DNA of 64,000 bases, taken from positions 21,871 to 85,870 of IMG/VR virus record IMGVR_UViG_3300034101_003479; one strand, given 5' to 3'. Both the position numbers and the translations under genes were made by a program. Numbering within the stretch: the first letter of the stretch is position 1; the number at the start of each line of letters is the position of its first letter. The DNA is from a virus. The notes below the pieces were generated by a model. The model was not told where the DNA came from, did no database searches, and saw nothing but the letters and a program-made list of their open reading frames with translations. This document shows positions 8,116 through 16,234 of this stretch, one piece after another.

Positions 8116-8555
8116 CTTACTTCTCCTTTAGTAGAAAATACTAGGCCAAGGTGGTCTCCTGGTTCGACAAAAGTTTCATTAATTCCCTTTTGTGCCCAGC
8201 CCCATTCATTTCTTGGAAATGGCAAGGCCTGATTCTTTTTTACTAACACGGCCCAATATGCATTTTCTGGTGGCATGTCTTGGCATTTTTCAACACTGTT
8301 GTTGGGAAAATTATTTACTCTGCAGACAACAGCATTTCCATACTTTGCTGTCCCCTCTATCTTATATCCATTTGCTTTTAATAGGTCTAAAGAATTAACT
8401 TTACCACTAGCACTGACGCATTTCTTTTCTACTGTAGAATTATTTCCGTAGTCTACGTGTAGGTTAATGCACTCTGGTTGATTAGAATTTAAAACAAACA
8501 ATCCTATTGCTGAGCCAATAAAAATAAACAAAAACATAATTCTTTTTTTAATCAT
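8106..8555 (-). CDS. Exported protein with transcobalamin C-terminal-like (DUF4430) features
   Basis: A positively charged start and hydrophobic segment (residues 6-24) make a signal peptide or anchor. The outer domain has four cysteines (29, 46, 78, 91) that could form disulfides, and the order LDLLKANGY, VVCRV, YWAVLV, GWAQKGI and VEPGDHLGLVF. This resembles DUF4430, related to the C-terminal domain of animal B12 carriers, and small secreted actinobacterial proteins. It lies immediately beside a B12 adenosyltransferase gene, so surface binding of a corrinoid is a reasonable inference but not shown by sequence alone. Confidence 0.65.
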   Translation of the reverse strand: MIKKRIMFLFIFIGSAIGLFVLNSNQPECINLHVDYGNNSTVEKKCVSASGKVNSLDLLKANGYKIEGTAKYGNAVVCRVNNFPNNSVEKCQDMPPENAYWAVLVKKNQALPFPRNEWGWAQKGINETFVEPGDHLGLVFSTKGEVRWP

Positions 8556-8899
8556 TAGTTATACCTAACCACATACTTAAGCGCATCTACAAGTTTGTCT
8601 ATTGATTCTTTTAAAGAATAATAAACGTTCTTTTTATTGTTGTTTGTAGTGCCAGCTTTATCTTTTGCAATAGTGGAATAATATGAGGCAAGTACAGCAA
8701 ATTTAGTAGACATTGCCTGAAGCTCCATAATAAGCATTGGTGATTTTGCAGATGGCACATCTGGGTTCATTAATAGTTTTACTACAACTGCTAGAGCTTT
8801 ATCCAAGTGTTCATCTTTCATAAATTCATGAAGGTCATTAAACTCAGTAATATCACTGATCAGTTCTAGAGTATTTTTTGAATCAGTTTTATTTTCCAT
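8555..8899 (-). CDS. Helical protein of unknown function
   Basis: A soluble, mostly helical 114-residue protein ending VYYSLKESIDKLVDALKYVVRYN. Short relatives with this tail occur in actinophages as hypothetical proteins as far as I recall. Its start overlaps the 34-residue membrane peptide gene and its stop is TAATG-coupled to the exported protein. Confidence 0.75.
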   Translation of the reverse strand: MENKTDSKNTLELISDITEFNDLHEFMKDEHLDKALAVVVKLLMNPDVPSAKSPMLIMELQAMSTKFAVLASYYSTIAKDKAGTTNNNKKNVYYSLKESIDKLVDALKYVVRYN

Positions 8900-8993
8900 C
8901 TCTATTTACCCAATCTGTGTAGTATCCAGCCCATAGTCCTAATGGGTATGCAATTACAATCCCAAGCAAAACTCCAAAAAGAAACTCAATCAA
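8889..8993 (-). CDS. 34-residue membrane peptide, TTG start
   Basis: A TTG at 8993 follows GGAGG by eight bases and encodes LIEFLFGVLLGIVIAYPLGL and a short polar tail, one membrane segment. The start overlaps the stop of the oxygenase upstream and the end overlaps the start of the helical protein. Conserved spacing and a strong ribosome site support translation. Role unknown; too little to call it a holin. Confidence 0.65.
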   Translation of the reverse strand: MIEFLFGVLLGIVIAYPLGLWAGYYTDWVNRDGK

Positions 8994-9805
8994 AAGTGTA
9001 ACCTCCATATACCGTCGCATCTTAAGGCATGTGCCTGTAAGGTAATTCTTCGTTCATCTGTTTTTGCATTTACTGGTGGGGCAATTTGATGCCATGGATC
9101 ACCAATAACATAAAACAAACTTCCCTTAAAGTATTCTACAATCTTTGGCTTATCCATATCAAACTCTAAAATCTTTTCGCCATTAAATGGATAACCAGAA
9201 GCAGATTTAATTCTATCTAAATCTGACATAGCGTCCTTTTTTATACTATTTGCATATTCTGTTTCAGAATCCATATCCATATCTTTGTCCCAAACTACAA
9301 GGCCAGATCCATTTTTATGAATGTCTAAAGCAACAGTTATTGTTAGTAGGTCATCTTCAACTTCTTTATACTTTGACCAAACTCCCTTATGATTATATGA
9401 AACTGTATCTGAATGTAGCTCTGTGGAATATCCAAGATTTGGTATTGGGTTAGCCGACCCCATGTTTTTCTTTTTTAAACCAAAAACTTGAAACCCAGGA
9501 ATAGCAAGGCTTTCCTCTAATTCACATTTGCCAACTAGTGGCTCCATTGTTTTAATAATTAATTCGTATAAATAAGAAAAGTTTTCTTTTAATACCGAAT
9601 TCATCTTGACTGCGGAGTCAGCATATTGATTTGGTCTAGCACCTTTATAGGAATCTAAGTACGATGCTGCTCCTACTGTATAGAACATGTTTAAGCCGTT
9701 TCTTGGCCTTGGGGTCCAATGTTCTTCTAATCTATCTAATATATCGATTGTTTTTAGGCAATCTTCTTCAGACATTAATTTTATCAAGCCATATTGTTTA
9801 ATCAT
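8990..9805 (-). CDS. 2-oxoglutarate/Fe(II) oxygenase-like protein
   Basis: The 271-residue protein has a prolyl-hydroxylase-like metal triad: His131 and Asp133 in ELHSDTVSY and His239 in GDPWHQIAPP, with Arg253 in DERRITLQ as a likely 2-oxoglutarate ligand. Between them lies a jelly-roll pattern (LLTITVALDI, GSGLVVWD, GSLFYVIGD). The substrate is unknown. It is coupled by ATGA to a 43-residue gene upstream. Confidence 0.8.
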   Translation of the reverse strand: MIKQYGLIKLMSEEDCLKTIDILDRLEEHWTPRPRNGLNMFYTVGAASYLDSYKGARPNQYADSAVKMNSVLKENFSYLYELIIKTMEPLVGKCELEESLAIPGFQVFGLKKKNMGSANPIPNLGYSTELHSDTVSYNHKGVWSKYKEVEDDLLTITVALDIHKNGSGLVVWDKDMDMDSETEYANSIKKDAMSDLDRIKSASGYPFNGEKILEFDMDKPKIVEYFKGSLFYVIGDPWHQIAPPVNAKTDERRITLQAHALRCDGIWRLHF

Positions 9806-9933
9806 TTTTGTATTTTCTTTTTAGTTATATAGGGACCAAGATCTGCTTTGATTGCTCCATCTTTTCTTAGCCTAACAATTCTACCATTTTTAATAACTGT
9901 TTTATTAAAAGGTATCTTATTATTATTTCCCAT
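9802..9933 (-). CDS. 43-residue basic protein
   Basis: ATG 9933 follows GGGAGG and encodes MGNNNKIPFNKTVIKNGRIV and a lysine-rich tail; the stop overlaps the oxygenase ATG as ATGA. I do not recognise it. The strong ribosome site and coupling on both sides make it real. Confidence 0.75.
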   Translation of the reverse strand: MGNNNKIPFNKTVIKNGRIVRLRKDGAIKADLGPYITKKKIQK

Positions 9934-10231
9934 TTTTTTCCTCCCAACAATTTATTAACTCTTCTAAAACAGACCACTCAATTATTCCTAGTCTAACCTT
10001 TGACTCATTGCCTATTATTATTTTGAGCGCTGGGTGCATGTCTCTATCCACCTTAAATGTGTCTGTGCATATTTTTGCCCAAACATCTTTATTTAATGTA
10101 AATGACTTTGAAGCCTCTTTATAATCAACTAAGAACTGGTTCCACTTAGCATCACCTTTTTGATAGTCTCCCCTGCCAGAATTTTTTTGAGCTTTTGCGC
10201 CATCACGTTTAACCTCTGATCGTTCCGACAT
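9923..10231 (-). CDS. Putative small PD-(D/E)XK-type nuclease
   Basis: The 102-residue protein shows RGDYQKGDA followed by FLVDYKEASKSFTL (Asp36, Lys38), then a helix and ALKIIIGNE, the order of a minimal restriction-endonuclease/Holliday-resolvase fold. Small proteins of this kind occur in phage recombination modules. The catalytic assignment is inference from the D-x-K pattern. It is TAATG-coupled to the zinc-ribbon gene. Confidence 0.55.
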   Translation of the reverse strand: MSERSEVKRDGAKAQKNSGRGDYQKGDAKWNQFLVDYKEASKSFTLNKDVWAKICTDTFKVDRDMHPALKIIIGNESKVRLGIIEWSVLEELINCWEEKNGK

Positions 10232-10419
10232 TAGTTCACCCTGTATTGATTGCTATGTCCATCGGGGCACTGCCAAGACATTATTAATGTATCTGGGTCC
10301 CAGAAAGACTCTTCTGCATCTTTACTGCATTTGCCACATGGTTTTGTTCCAGAAATAGTTTCTAGATTATTCTTTTGTATCTTTTCTTTTTTATTAAAGA
10401 ATTCATTTAGATTGGGCAT
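10231..10419 (-). CDS. Zinc-ribbon protein
   Basis: Sixty-two residues with CGKC (28-31) and a CPDGH (51-55) around SFWDPDTLIMSW, a CxxC...CxxxH metal-binding knuckle frequent in small actinophage proteins. It overlaps the prolyl-hydroxylase-like gene by 17 bases and the nuclease-like gene by one. Function unknown; nucleic-acid binding is likely. Confidence 0.75.
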   Translation of the reverse strand: MPNLNEFFNKKEKIQKNNLETISGTKPCGKCSKDAEESFWDPDTLIMSWQCPDGHSNQYRVN

Positions 10420-11314
10420 TGATGTTAACCCTTTCCATTTGATCTGTATTTAATATTTTTGGTGGAAGAACCCAAGTTGATAAGTCTTTCATTCCTGGTG
10501 AGGTCAGGAAAACCACACCATCTTCTTCCCACATAAAAGGAACTTTGTGGTTTGTTTGATTTGAAGATTTTGTATACGATCCAGATTTAAATTCGTCAGA
10601 ACCTTCTGTCTCTATACAATAATTCATTCTAATTGCGTATCTATCGTTTTTATATGTAGTAAGTACACCGTGATAAAATGGCTCACATGAAGGGAAAACA
10701 ACGGCATCTCCTGCTTTTGGTTTTAGTCCAACTATTTTTGTTCCGTCAAAGAAACAAATTTCTCCTCCATCATAGTCATCGTTTAGGTATAGCATTACTG
10801 TAAAGATTAGTTTATATCCTGGAGAGTCCATATCTTGTTCAAAATAGTCACTGTGAAATGCAGAGGATGTCTTTAAAAATCTTTTATCTTGATAATCTTT
10901 TTCATAGTTATACTTCAGAAATGCAATTTTTGTATTTTTTGCCTCTGTCAGTAAATCAACCTTCTTATAGGAACTTGGCCAAATGTTTTTGTTTCCATAT
11001 TTAGATATAAAATCTTTTGAAATATACTTATATGAATTATAAATATTTTGGAAAATTTCTTTTTGACGGACATCCTCTTGATTATTTTTGTCTAAAGGAT
11101 TTGCATTAATTGATTGAGAGTCTATTTCTGTCATTATACCCATGTCTCCCCAATCATGAAATTTTTTCATAATGTAGGTATCTTCGGTATAACTTTCTGC
11201 TTCCTTGAAAAAAGAAAGCAGCTTATCAATATCCTTAAAAGCATTTCTATATACAATTGCACCAGGGATTAAACTGTATGCTTCTATATCATTTGCTTTA
11301 TCAGAATTTTGCAT
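10403..11314 (-). CDS. Prolyl 4-hydroxylase-type 2OG/Fe(II) oxygenase
   Basis: A clear P4Hc-type domain: AFHSDYFEQD (His154, Asp156), the strand pair FTVMLYLNDDYDGGEICF (171-188), GDAVVFPS, His215 in FYHGVLTT and Arg225 in KNDRYAIRM. This layout is that of prolyl hydroxylases and many marine phage oxygenases. The C-terminal 60 residues are an extra region of unknown role. It starts inside the 3' end of recA. Confidence 0.9.
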   Translation of the reverse strand: MQNSDKANDIEAYSLIPGAIVYRNAFKDIDKLLSFFKEAESYTEDTYIMKKFHDWGDMGIMTEIDSQSINANPLDKNNQEDVRQKEIFQNIYNSYKYISKDFISKYGNKNIWPSSYKKVDLLTEAKNTKIAFLKYNYEKDYQDKRFLKTSSAFHSDYFEQDMDSPGYKLIFTVMLYLNDDYDGGEICFFDGTKIVGLKPKAGDAVVFPSCEPFYHGVLTTYKNDRYAIRMNYCIETEGSDEFKSGSYTKSSNQTNHKVPFMWEEDGVVFLTSPGMKDLSTWVLPPKILNTDQMERVNINAQSK

Positions 11315-12305
11315 CTATTTCCTCTTTTAGTTTAACAACAACTTCTGGATTGTCCTTTAGGTACTGCACAGCTTTGGCACGACCCTGAAGTCTTTCACCG
11401 TTGACTGTATACCAAGCTCCGCCTTTTTCAACAACCCCTGTCATTTCTGCAACGTCTAATGTCTCTCCTATATAATCTACACCAAGAGTTTCCCCTTGGT
11501 AGTAAAAGTCATACTGTCCTGAAAGATTAGGGGGGCCGAGTTTGTTGTAATCAATAATCCAGTTAACTGGTCTTCCGACTCTTTGTTCGATAATCTTGTC
11601 GCCAACTTTAATACCAGCTTTAATAGCATTAGCCTCAGCTTCAGACGACCATAGCTTAATGACTGTGGAAGAAAAGAACTTGACTGCCATGCCACCTGTG
11701 GGGATGTGACTAGCATGCATAGATCCAAATTGATTTCTTTGTTGCGAGATGAGAACAAGTAGTGTTTTTTTGTTTGCATAATTTAACATCTTGACTGCGT
11801 GGGTCATATCCTTTGCTTCAGCGCCGATTTGCTTTGTATCCTGCAAATCTTTCATTTCATTTCCATCTTTTTCAAAATAAATTGCTGGCAACAATGCAGA
11901 AATTGAGTCAACAACTATCATATCAACGCCAGCATCCATTAGTTTTGTTGCAACATCAACCATATCGTTAACTGTTTTTGCTGAAGAATAAATTAGTTTA
12001 GATGAATCTACTCCTAAAGACTCTGCCCAAGACTGATCGTAAGAAGCTTCAGCATCAATCCATGCACAAGTCTTGCCCTCTTTCTGAGCTATTGCTATCA
12101 TCTGTAAACAAAAAGAAGATTTTCCAGCAGACTTATTTCCCCATACAAGAACTTGTCTGCCGTAGCCTAGCCCTCCACGGAGAGCCATGTTTAATCCAAT
12201 GCTTGGTGTTTTTTGTTTTTCAACAACAACATTTTGTGCTGATTGCACTCTTGCTCTTGTTTTTGGGTCTAGCTTTGCTAATACATCATCTATTAAAATA
12301 TTCAT
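11301..12305 (-). CDS. recA: RecA recombinase
   Basis: The strand-exchange ATPase has Walker A GNKSAGKSS (56-64), Walker B MIVVD (129-133) and the loop ISQQRNQFG. It is 334 residues, slightly shorter than bacterial RecA. The N-terminal linker region is short, as in T4 UvsX-like phage recombinases, but the core reads as RecA. Its own extended -10 promoter lies 23-28 bases upstream of the ATG (12328-12336), and GAGAAAG precedes the ATG. It likely drives recombination-dependent replication and repair. Confidence 0.95.
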   Translation of the reverse strand: MNILIDDVLAKLDPKTRARVQSAQNVVVEKQKTPSIGLNMALRGGLGYGRQVLVWGNKSAGKSSFCLQMIAIAQKEGKTCAWIDAEASYDQSWAESLGVDSSKLIYSSAKTVNDMVDVATKLMDAGVDMIVVDSISALLPAIYFEKDGNEMKDLQDTKQIGAEAKDMTHAVKMLNYANKKTLLVLISQQRNQFGSMHASHIPTGGMAVKFFSSTVIKLWSSEAEANAIKAGIKVGDKIIEQRVGRPVNWIIDYNKLGPPNLSGQYDFYYQGETLGVDYIGETLDVAEMTGVVEKGGAWYTVNGERLQGRAKAVQYLKDNPEVVVKLKEEIDAKF

Positions 12306-12327
12306 TGTTTTCTTTCTCTATATGCTT

Positions 12328-12336
12328 ATTATAGCA
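12328..12336 (-). promoter_or_regulatory. Extended -10 promoter upstream of recA
   Basis: Minus-strand TGCTATAAT lies in the 100-base gap between recA and the preceding gene. A weak -35 (TGACAC-like) is 18 bases upstream. The predicted start near 12321 leaves a leader of about 16 bases. Nothing else is visible in the gap 12306-12405. Confidence 0.75.
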
Positions 12337-12405
12337 TTAAAATCAGGGTTTGTGTCATTGTAATTAAAGTCTTTTGATCTTTTATTTAATACGGGAGCAG
12401 GAATT

Positions 12406-12645
12406 TCATTGATCTGATTCTGCATCAGCATCCTGATTATCAGTTTGTTGTTCAATGTTCTCCTTTAGCTCAAATACAAACGAGGAGCTATCCTCAAGAT
12501 ATTCGACGTTTAAACTTTTTTCTGAGTTAGATGCGTTTAAAAATACATCAATCGGAATTGATACCTTTTTTTGCGACTCTAATATTGCAACTAAAATATT
12601 AGTAGCATTCATTGCTTGATATATTTCTGCTGGGGTTTTACTCAT
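12406..12645 (-). CDS. Acidic protein of unknown function next to the polymerase
   Basis: Seventy-nine residues, ATGA-coupled to the end of dnaE, with an acidic C-terminal tail (QDADAESDQ). The core resembles a small alpha/beta protein but no motif is recognised. The coupling suggests a replication accessory role. Confidence 0.7.
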   Translation of the reverse strand: MSKTPAEIYQAMNATNILVAILESQKKVSIPIDVFLNASNSEKSLNVEYLEDSSSFVFELKENIEQQTDNQDADAESDQ

Positions 12646-15600
12646 CTTATTTCCTTTATCATTAAAGTTCCATCTTCTAGTTTAGACAAAACGGGTTTAC
12701 ATTTCATTCCCTCACGCATTCTGCCAAGCACCTTTGAATACATAGTTGGGAAAGCAATTGCACGTTGCAATTCTTTATTTTTATTAGTCATAACAATGTG
12801 TGCCATTGTTTTTCCAGCTTTTGTTTTATATGGATTAAAATTAATTACCATCATTTCATCATCTTCCATATCATATTCTTTTCTATACAGATAGTCAACA
12901 AATAGGTCTGAGCCATTGGGGTCAATTTCATTGACCTTAACGTATCTTGCAATTCTATTATCTCCGACCAGAATAAAATACATCTGTCCTGTTTCAATTT
13001 GAGTTTGCTCATTATGAAATAATCCAATTGATCCAGTTTCATCAACAAGCTCTACTCTAGCCCACCCAGTTCCTCTTTTTATACTTTTAACCATTCCAAA
13101 TACTGGGAATGATCCTAGGTCATCAAAGTCTTGAATTGGTCTTGCTTGAGCTTTAATTCTTGGTGGCAAATCAATATTAAATGTTGGTATACCTAAGTAT
13201 TCGTAATAGTTTTCTTTTTCTTTGCCAGTACGCTTATTATCCTCAAAAGCAGCCCCACCAATACTATTAAGAGCAGAAATAGCCCTGCTGTTAATCCCAC
13301 TACCCTTGGTAGACGCCTTTTGAATAAACTCCGAATAGTCTTCATACGGTCTCTTTTCTATGATTTTATTAGCTATGCTGTCCGATATAAACTTGACTTC
13401 AGCTAAGCCAAATTGAACTGCATTTTCTTTAAGAGAAAAATACAATTCTGATTCATTGATGTGAGGCAATAAAATTTTAAGATTTAATCTCTTAGCCTCA
13501 ATCAAATATTCTGTTCTTTTATCTTTGTCATTTTCGTTTTTAAGAATTGAAAAAATAAATTCAAGTGGGTAATAGTGCTTAAGCCAAGCCGTATAATAAC
13601 TAAGCATGGAATAAGCAACAGCATGGCTACGGTTAAAAGAGTAGCCAGCATGAGCCTCGAAATCATGCCATAACGCTTCGGCCTTTTTCTTAGTAATGTG
13701 TTTTGAAGCCCCATCAATAAATTGATCTTTGAACTGGTCGAATTCTTTTGCATCCTTCTTCTTTCCGATGATTTTACGAACTTTGTCAGCTTCTGACCAA
13801 GACATACCACCTAAATGTACACAAGCCTGCATAACTTGCTCCTGATATATAATAACACCATACGTATTTTCTGTAAAAGGCTTCATAATCTCATGAACAT
13901 AGCTAACGGCTTCTCGTCCATGCTTTCTATTAATATATGAAGCTCCTACAGTATTCATTGCTCCTGGTCTAACCAAAGCATTAGATGCAGCAAGATCTTC
14001 AAATTTGTCCACACCCATTTTAATTAAAAGGTTTGTGTACGGTGTAGCTTCAGCTTGGAATACTCCCTTTGTATATCCTTCGCTTAATGTTTTATAAACA
14101 TCTAGGTCGTCAAGTGGTAATTCAGACAATACAATTTCTTTATTGTGTCTTTCTTTGATTGCTTTTAATGTGTCTGAAATTACAGATAATGTTTTTAGTC
14201 CAAGTGCATCTAGCTTAATAAGACCAATGTCTGCGACTGTATCCATGTCATACGCTACTACTGGGATACGACCAGAAACTTTATCTTGTGCATCCTCACG
14301 AGATTCAATAGGAGCAAAATTTCTTAGATCATCCTTTGCAACGACAACTCCAGCAGCATGAACTCCAACGCTTCTAATTTTTCCACGCAGTCTTTCTGCA
14401 AGCCACACAACTTCTGGGTACTTCATTCTAAACTCTTTTGTGTTTGGAGACTCCATAAAGTCTTCAAATGTATCAATTGATTTCATTGCACGATTTACAT
14501 CCTGCAACGGAACCATAAATACACGAGCAGCATCTCTAATTACTCCCTTATCTTTAAAGTAAGTGTATGTAGAAATAGATGCCACATGCTTGAATTTCTT
14601 TTTGAGGTAATCCTTTACTTCCTTACGGCGACGATCTTCAAAGTCTGTGTCGATATCTGGAAAGTCGTTACGTTCTGGATTAATAAATCTAAAAAATAGC
14701 AAGTCATACTCAATTGGGTCTACATCTGTAATTCCAAGAGAGTAGCAGACCAAAGACCCAGCAGCAGAACCACGTCCTGGACCCACCATGATATTATTTT
14801 GTTTAGCCCAATTAATCATATCTGCTACCACAAGAAAGTATGATGCAAATGATTTATCTTTAATTATAGATAACTCTTCTGCTAGCCTGTCCGTGTAGAC
14901 CTGGTCCCCGTCCAGACCTAGCCTTTTAAGGCCCTCAGAGGCCATTTGAGAGAGTTTCTCGTCAGCATCCGTCTTGGGTACTGGGAGTAGGTCTAAACCG
15001 CTGTTAAAATCGTATTGGCCAATTTTATTGGCTATCTCAATAGTGTTCTCATAAATGTCTGTTCGTTTAATTCCAGATTTATTAAAGTCTGACTCTATTT
15101 CTTCCCTAGATTGGATAAATAGGTTATAGTCTTGAAAAGAGATTCTTCTATCTGGATATAGGTAGTTGAATCGATCTAGCATATTATTCATATTTCTAGA
15201 CATTTCAAAGTCTGCTTCTTTATCTGATTTAGGTGATGTGGAAAGAATTAGCATGGCTTCTTCCAAAACCTTATCTTCGCCTTTAGCAAAGTGTGCATCT
15301 CCTGTGGCAACTGGCTTGATTCCAAGCTCATCTGCCAACTCTAGCAACTTGCTATTTATTTCTTCTGGGTTGTGAGACTGTACTTCAATGTAAAAGTCTT
15401 CGCCAAAAGTTTGCTTAAAGTCCTTGAGTATAAGTTTTGCTTCTGAGAATTCCTGGCGTTCAATAGCTTTACTAATAAGACCATTGAGGCATCCAGAAAG
15501 AACAATAATGTCTTTTGCATATTCCTTTAGAACCTCCCTATCAATTCTAGGCTTATGGTAAAACCCTTCGTTCCAAGCTAATTCTTGCAGTCTATTAATA

Positions 15601-15908
15601 TTGCTTAGTCCGTTTTGATTTTTTGCTAACAAAATAATGTGATTGTATGCCTGTATGCTTTTGTCTGTTTTAGATGATCTATCAAATCTATCTGTCGGTG
15701 ATATGTATGCCTCTACTCCAAGGATTGGCTTAATACCCAATTCCTTGGCTGCAATTTGCATTTCACGATGTGATGATAGTGTACCATGATCTGTAATAGC
15801 AATTGCTGTTTGTCCAGCATCTAATGCTGCTTGGCAAAGCTCTCTAGGGGAGTTTAGACCGTCCATTAATGAGTAGTATGAGTGAACATGTAAGTGTGCA
15901 AAACTCAT
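12642..15908 (-). CDS. dnaE: DNA polymerase III alpha subunit (DnaE type)
   Basis: A C-family replicative polymerase. The PHP domain starts MSFAHLHVHSYYSLMDG with ITDHGTLSS. GPGRGSAAGS and the catalytic PDIDTDFED (about residues 412-424) are intact. A helix-hairpin-helix region and an OB-type domain (VFGMVKSIKRGTGWARVELV) follow. The frame is open to 15926, but ATG 15908 is TAATG-coupled and follows GGGGGG, so the protein is 1088 residues, somewhat shorter than bacterial DnaE (about 1160). Replication likely borrows the host clamp, since I see no clamp or loader here. Confidence 0.96.
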   Translation of the reverse strand: MSFAHLHVHSYYSLMDGLNSPRELCQAALDAGQTAIAITDHGTLSSHREMQIAAKELGIKPILGVEAYISPTDRFDRSSKTDKSIQAYNHIILLAKNQNGLSNINRLQELAWNEGFYHKPRIDREVLKEYAKDIIVLSGCLNGLISKAIERQEFSEAKLILKDFKQTFGEDFYIEVQSHNPEEINSKLLELADELGIKPVATGDAHFAKGEDKVLEEAMLILSTSPKSDKEADFEMSRNMNNMLDRFNYLYPDRRISFQDYNLFIQSREEIESDFNKSGIKRTDIYENTIEIANKIGQYDFNSGLDLLPVPKTDADEKLSQMASEGLKRLGLDGDQVYTDRLAEELSIIKDKSFASYFLVVADMINWAKQNNIMVGPGRGSAAGSLVCYSLGITDVDPIEYDLLFFRFINPERNDFPDIDTDFEDRRRKEVKDYLKKKFKHVASISTYTYFKDKGVIRDAARVFMVPLQDVNRAMKSIDTFEDFMESPNTKEFRMKYPEVVWLAERLRGKIRSVGVHAAGVVVAKDDLRNFAPIESREDAQDKVSGRIPVVAYDMDTVADIGLIKLDALGLKTLSVISDTLKAIKERHNKEIVLSELPLDDLDVYKTLSEGYTKGVFQAEATPYTNLLIKMGVDKFEDLAASNALVRPGAMNTVGASYINRKHGREAVSYVHEIMKPFTENTYGVIIYQEQVMQACVHLGGMSWSEADKVRKIIGKKKDAKEFDQFKDQFIDGASKHITKKKAEALWHDFEAHAGYSFNRSHAVAYSMLSYYTAWLKHYYPLEFIFSILKNENDKDKRTEYLIEAKRLNLKILLPHINESELYFSLKENAVQFGLAEVKFISDSIANKIIEKRPYEDYSEFIQKASTKGSGINSRAISALNSIGGAAFEDNKRTGKEKENYYEYLGIPTFNIDLPPRIKAQARPIQDFDDLGSFPVFGMVKSIKRGTGWARVELVDETGSIGLFHNEQTQIETGQMYFILVGDNRIARYVKVNEIDPNGSDLFVDYLYRKEYDMEDDEMMVINFNPYKTKAGKTMAHIVMTNKNKELQRAIAFPTMYSKVLGRMREGMKCKPVLSKLEDGTLMIKEIR

Positions 15909-16114
15909 TAATATCCCCCCATGCATTCGTTTCTAGTATGATAAAGTCTAATCTTTGTCATAGTCTTTTTGTTTGGAGCATATAGCTCTTCTCCACAACA
16001 TGCAGTTTTTAGATACCATTCTTTTGCAAAGAAATCGTAAACCATGCCCTTGTAGTTATAGTATTTATTAGCCACAAATGTTGTAAATGGATCTGGTATG
16101 TCTAAGTTAATCAT
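15908..16114 (-). CDS. 68-residue protein of unknown function
   Basis: Starts MINLDIPDPFTTFVANKYYN after AAGGCGG, with Cys pairs (ACCGEE, NEC) near the middle and end. It lies between the tRNA and dnaE and is TAATG-coupled to dnaE. Possibly metal binding; family not recognised. Confidence 0.7.
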   Translation of the reverse strand: MINLDIPDPFTTFVANKYYNYKGMVYDFFAKEWYLKTACCGEELYAPNKKTMTKIRLYHTRNECMGGY

Positions 16115-16133
16115 TTCCGCCTTTTCTTTCTAG

Positions 16134-16206
16134 TACCAAGGGTGGGATTCGAACCCACGCTTTATAAATTTTAAGTCTACCGCCTCTACCACTGGGCTAC
16201 CCTGGC
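16134..16206 (-). tRNA. tRNA with UAA anticodon (Leu?), short variable loop
   Basis: The 73-base gene folds as a cloverleaf: acceptor GCCAGGG/CCTTGGT with two G-U pairs, D arm from GCCC to GGC, anticodon stem GTAGA/TTTAT with loop CTTAAAA, variable loop AAAGC, T arm GTGGG-TTCGAAT-CCCAC and discriminator A. The anticodon (16173-16171) is UAA, reading the leucine codon UUA. CCA is not encoded. Normal bacterial tRNA-Leu has a long variable arm, which is missing here, so charging identity is uncertain. A GC-rich hairpin lies four bases upstream. Confidence 0.88.
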
Positions 16207-16209
16207 AGA

Positions 16210-16231
16210 GTGGGGCGGTTTCCCGCCCCAC
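16210..16231 (-). other. Perfect GC-rich hairpin with GAAA tetraloop before the tRNA
   Basis: Minus-strand GTGGGGCGG-GAAA-CCGCCCCAC forms a nine-base-pair stem right after the stop of the single-strand binding protein gene and four bases before the tRNA. There is no U run after it, so it is more likely an RNA processing or stability element than a terminator. Its GC content stands out from the AT-rich surroundings. Confidence 0.75.
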
Positions 16232-16234
16232 CTT

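Noticed and set aside
7954-8993. Holin candidates among the two small membrane proteins
   Set aside because: Single membrane segments only and no endolysin nearby; size alone is not enough.
11477-11779. 100-codon minus-strand frame inside recA
   Set aside because: Lies wholly within recA in another frame, without a start signal.
12851-13810. Short minus-strand frames inside dnaE
   Set aside because: Alternate-frame readings of the polymerase; low-complexity composition and no ribosome site.
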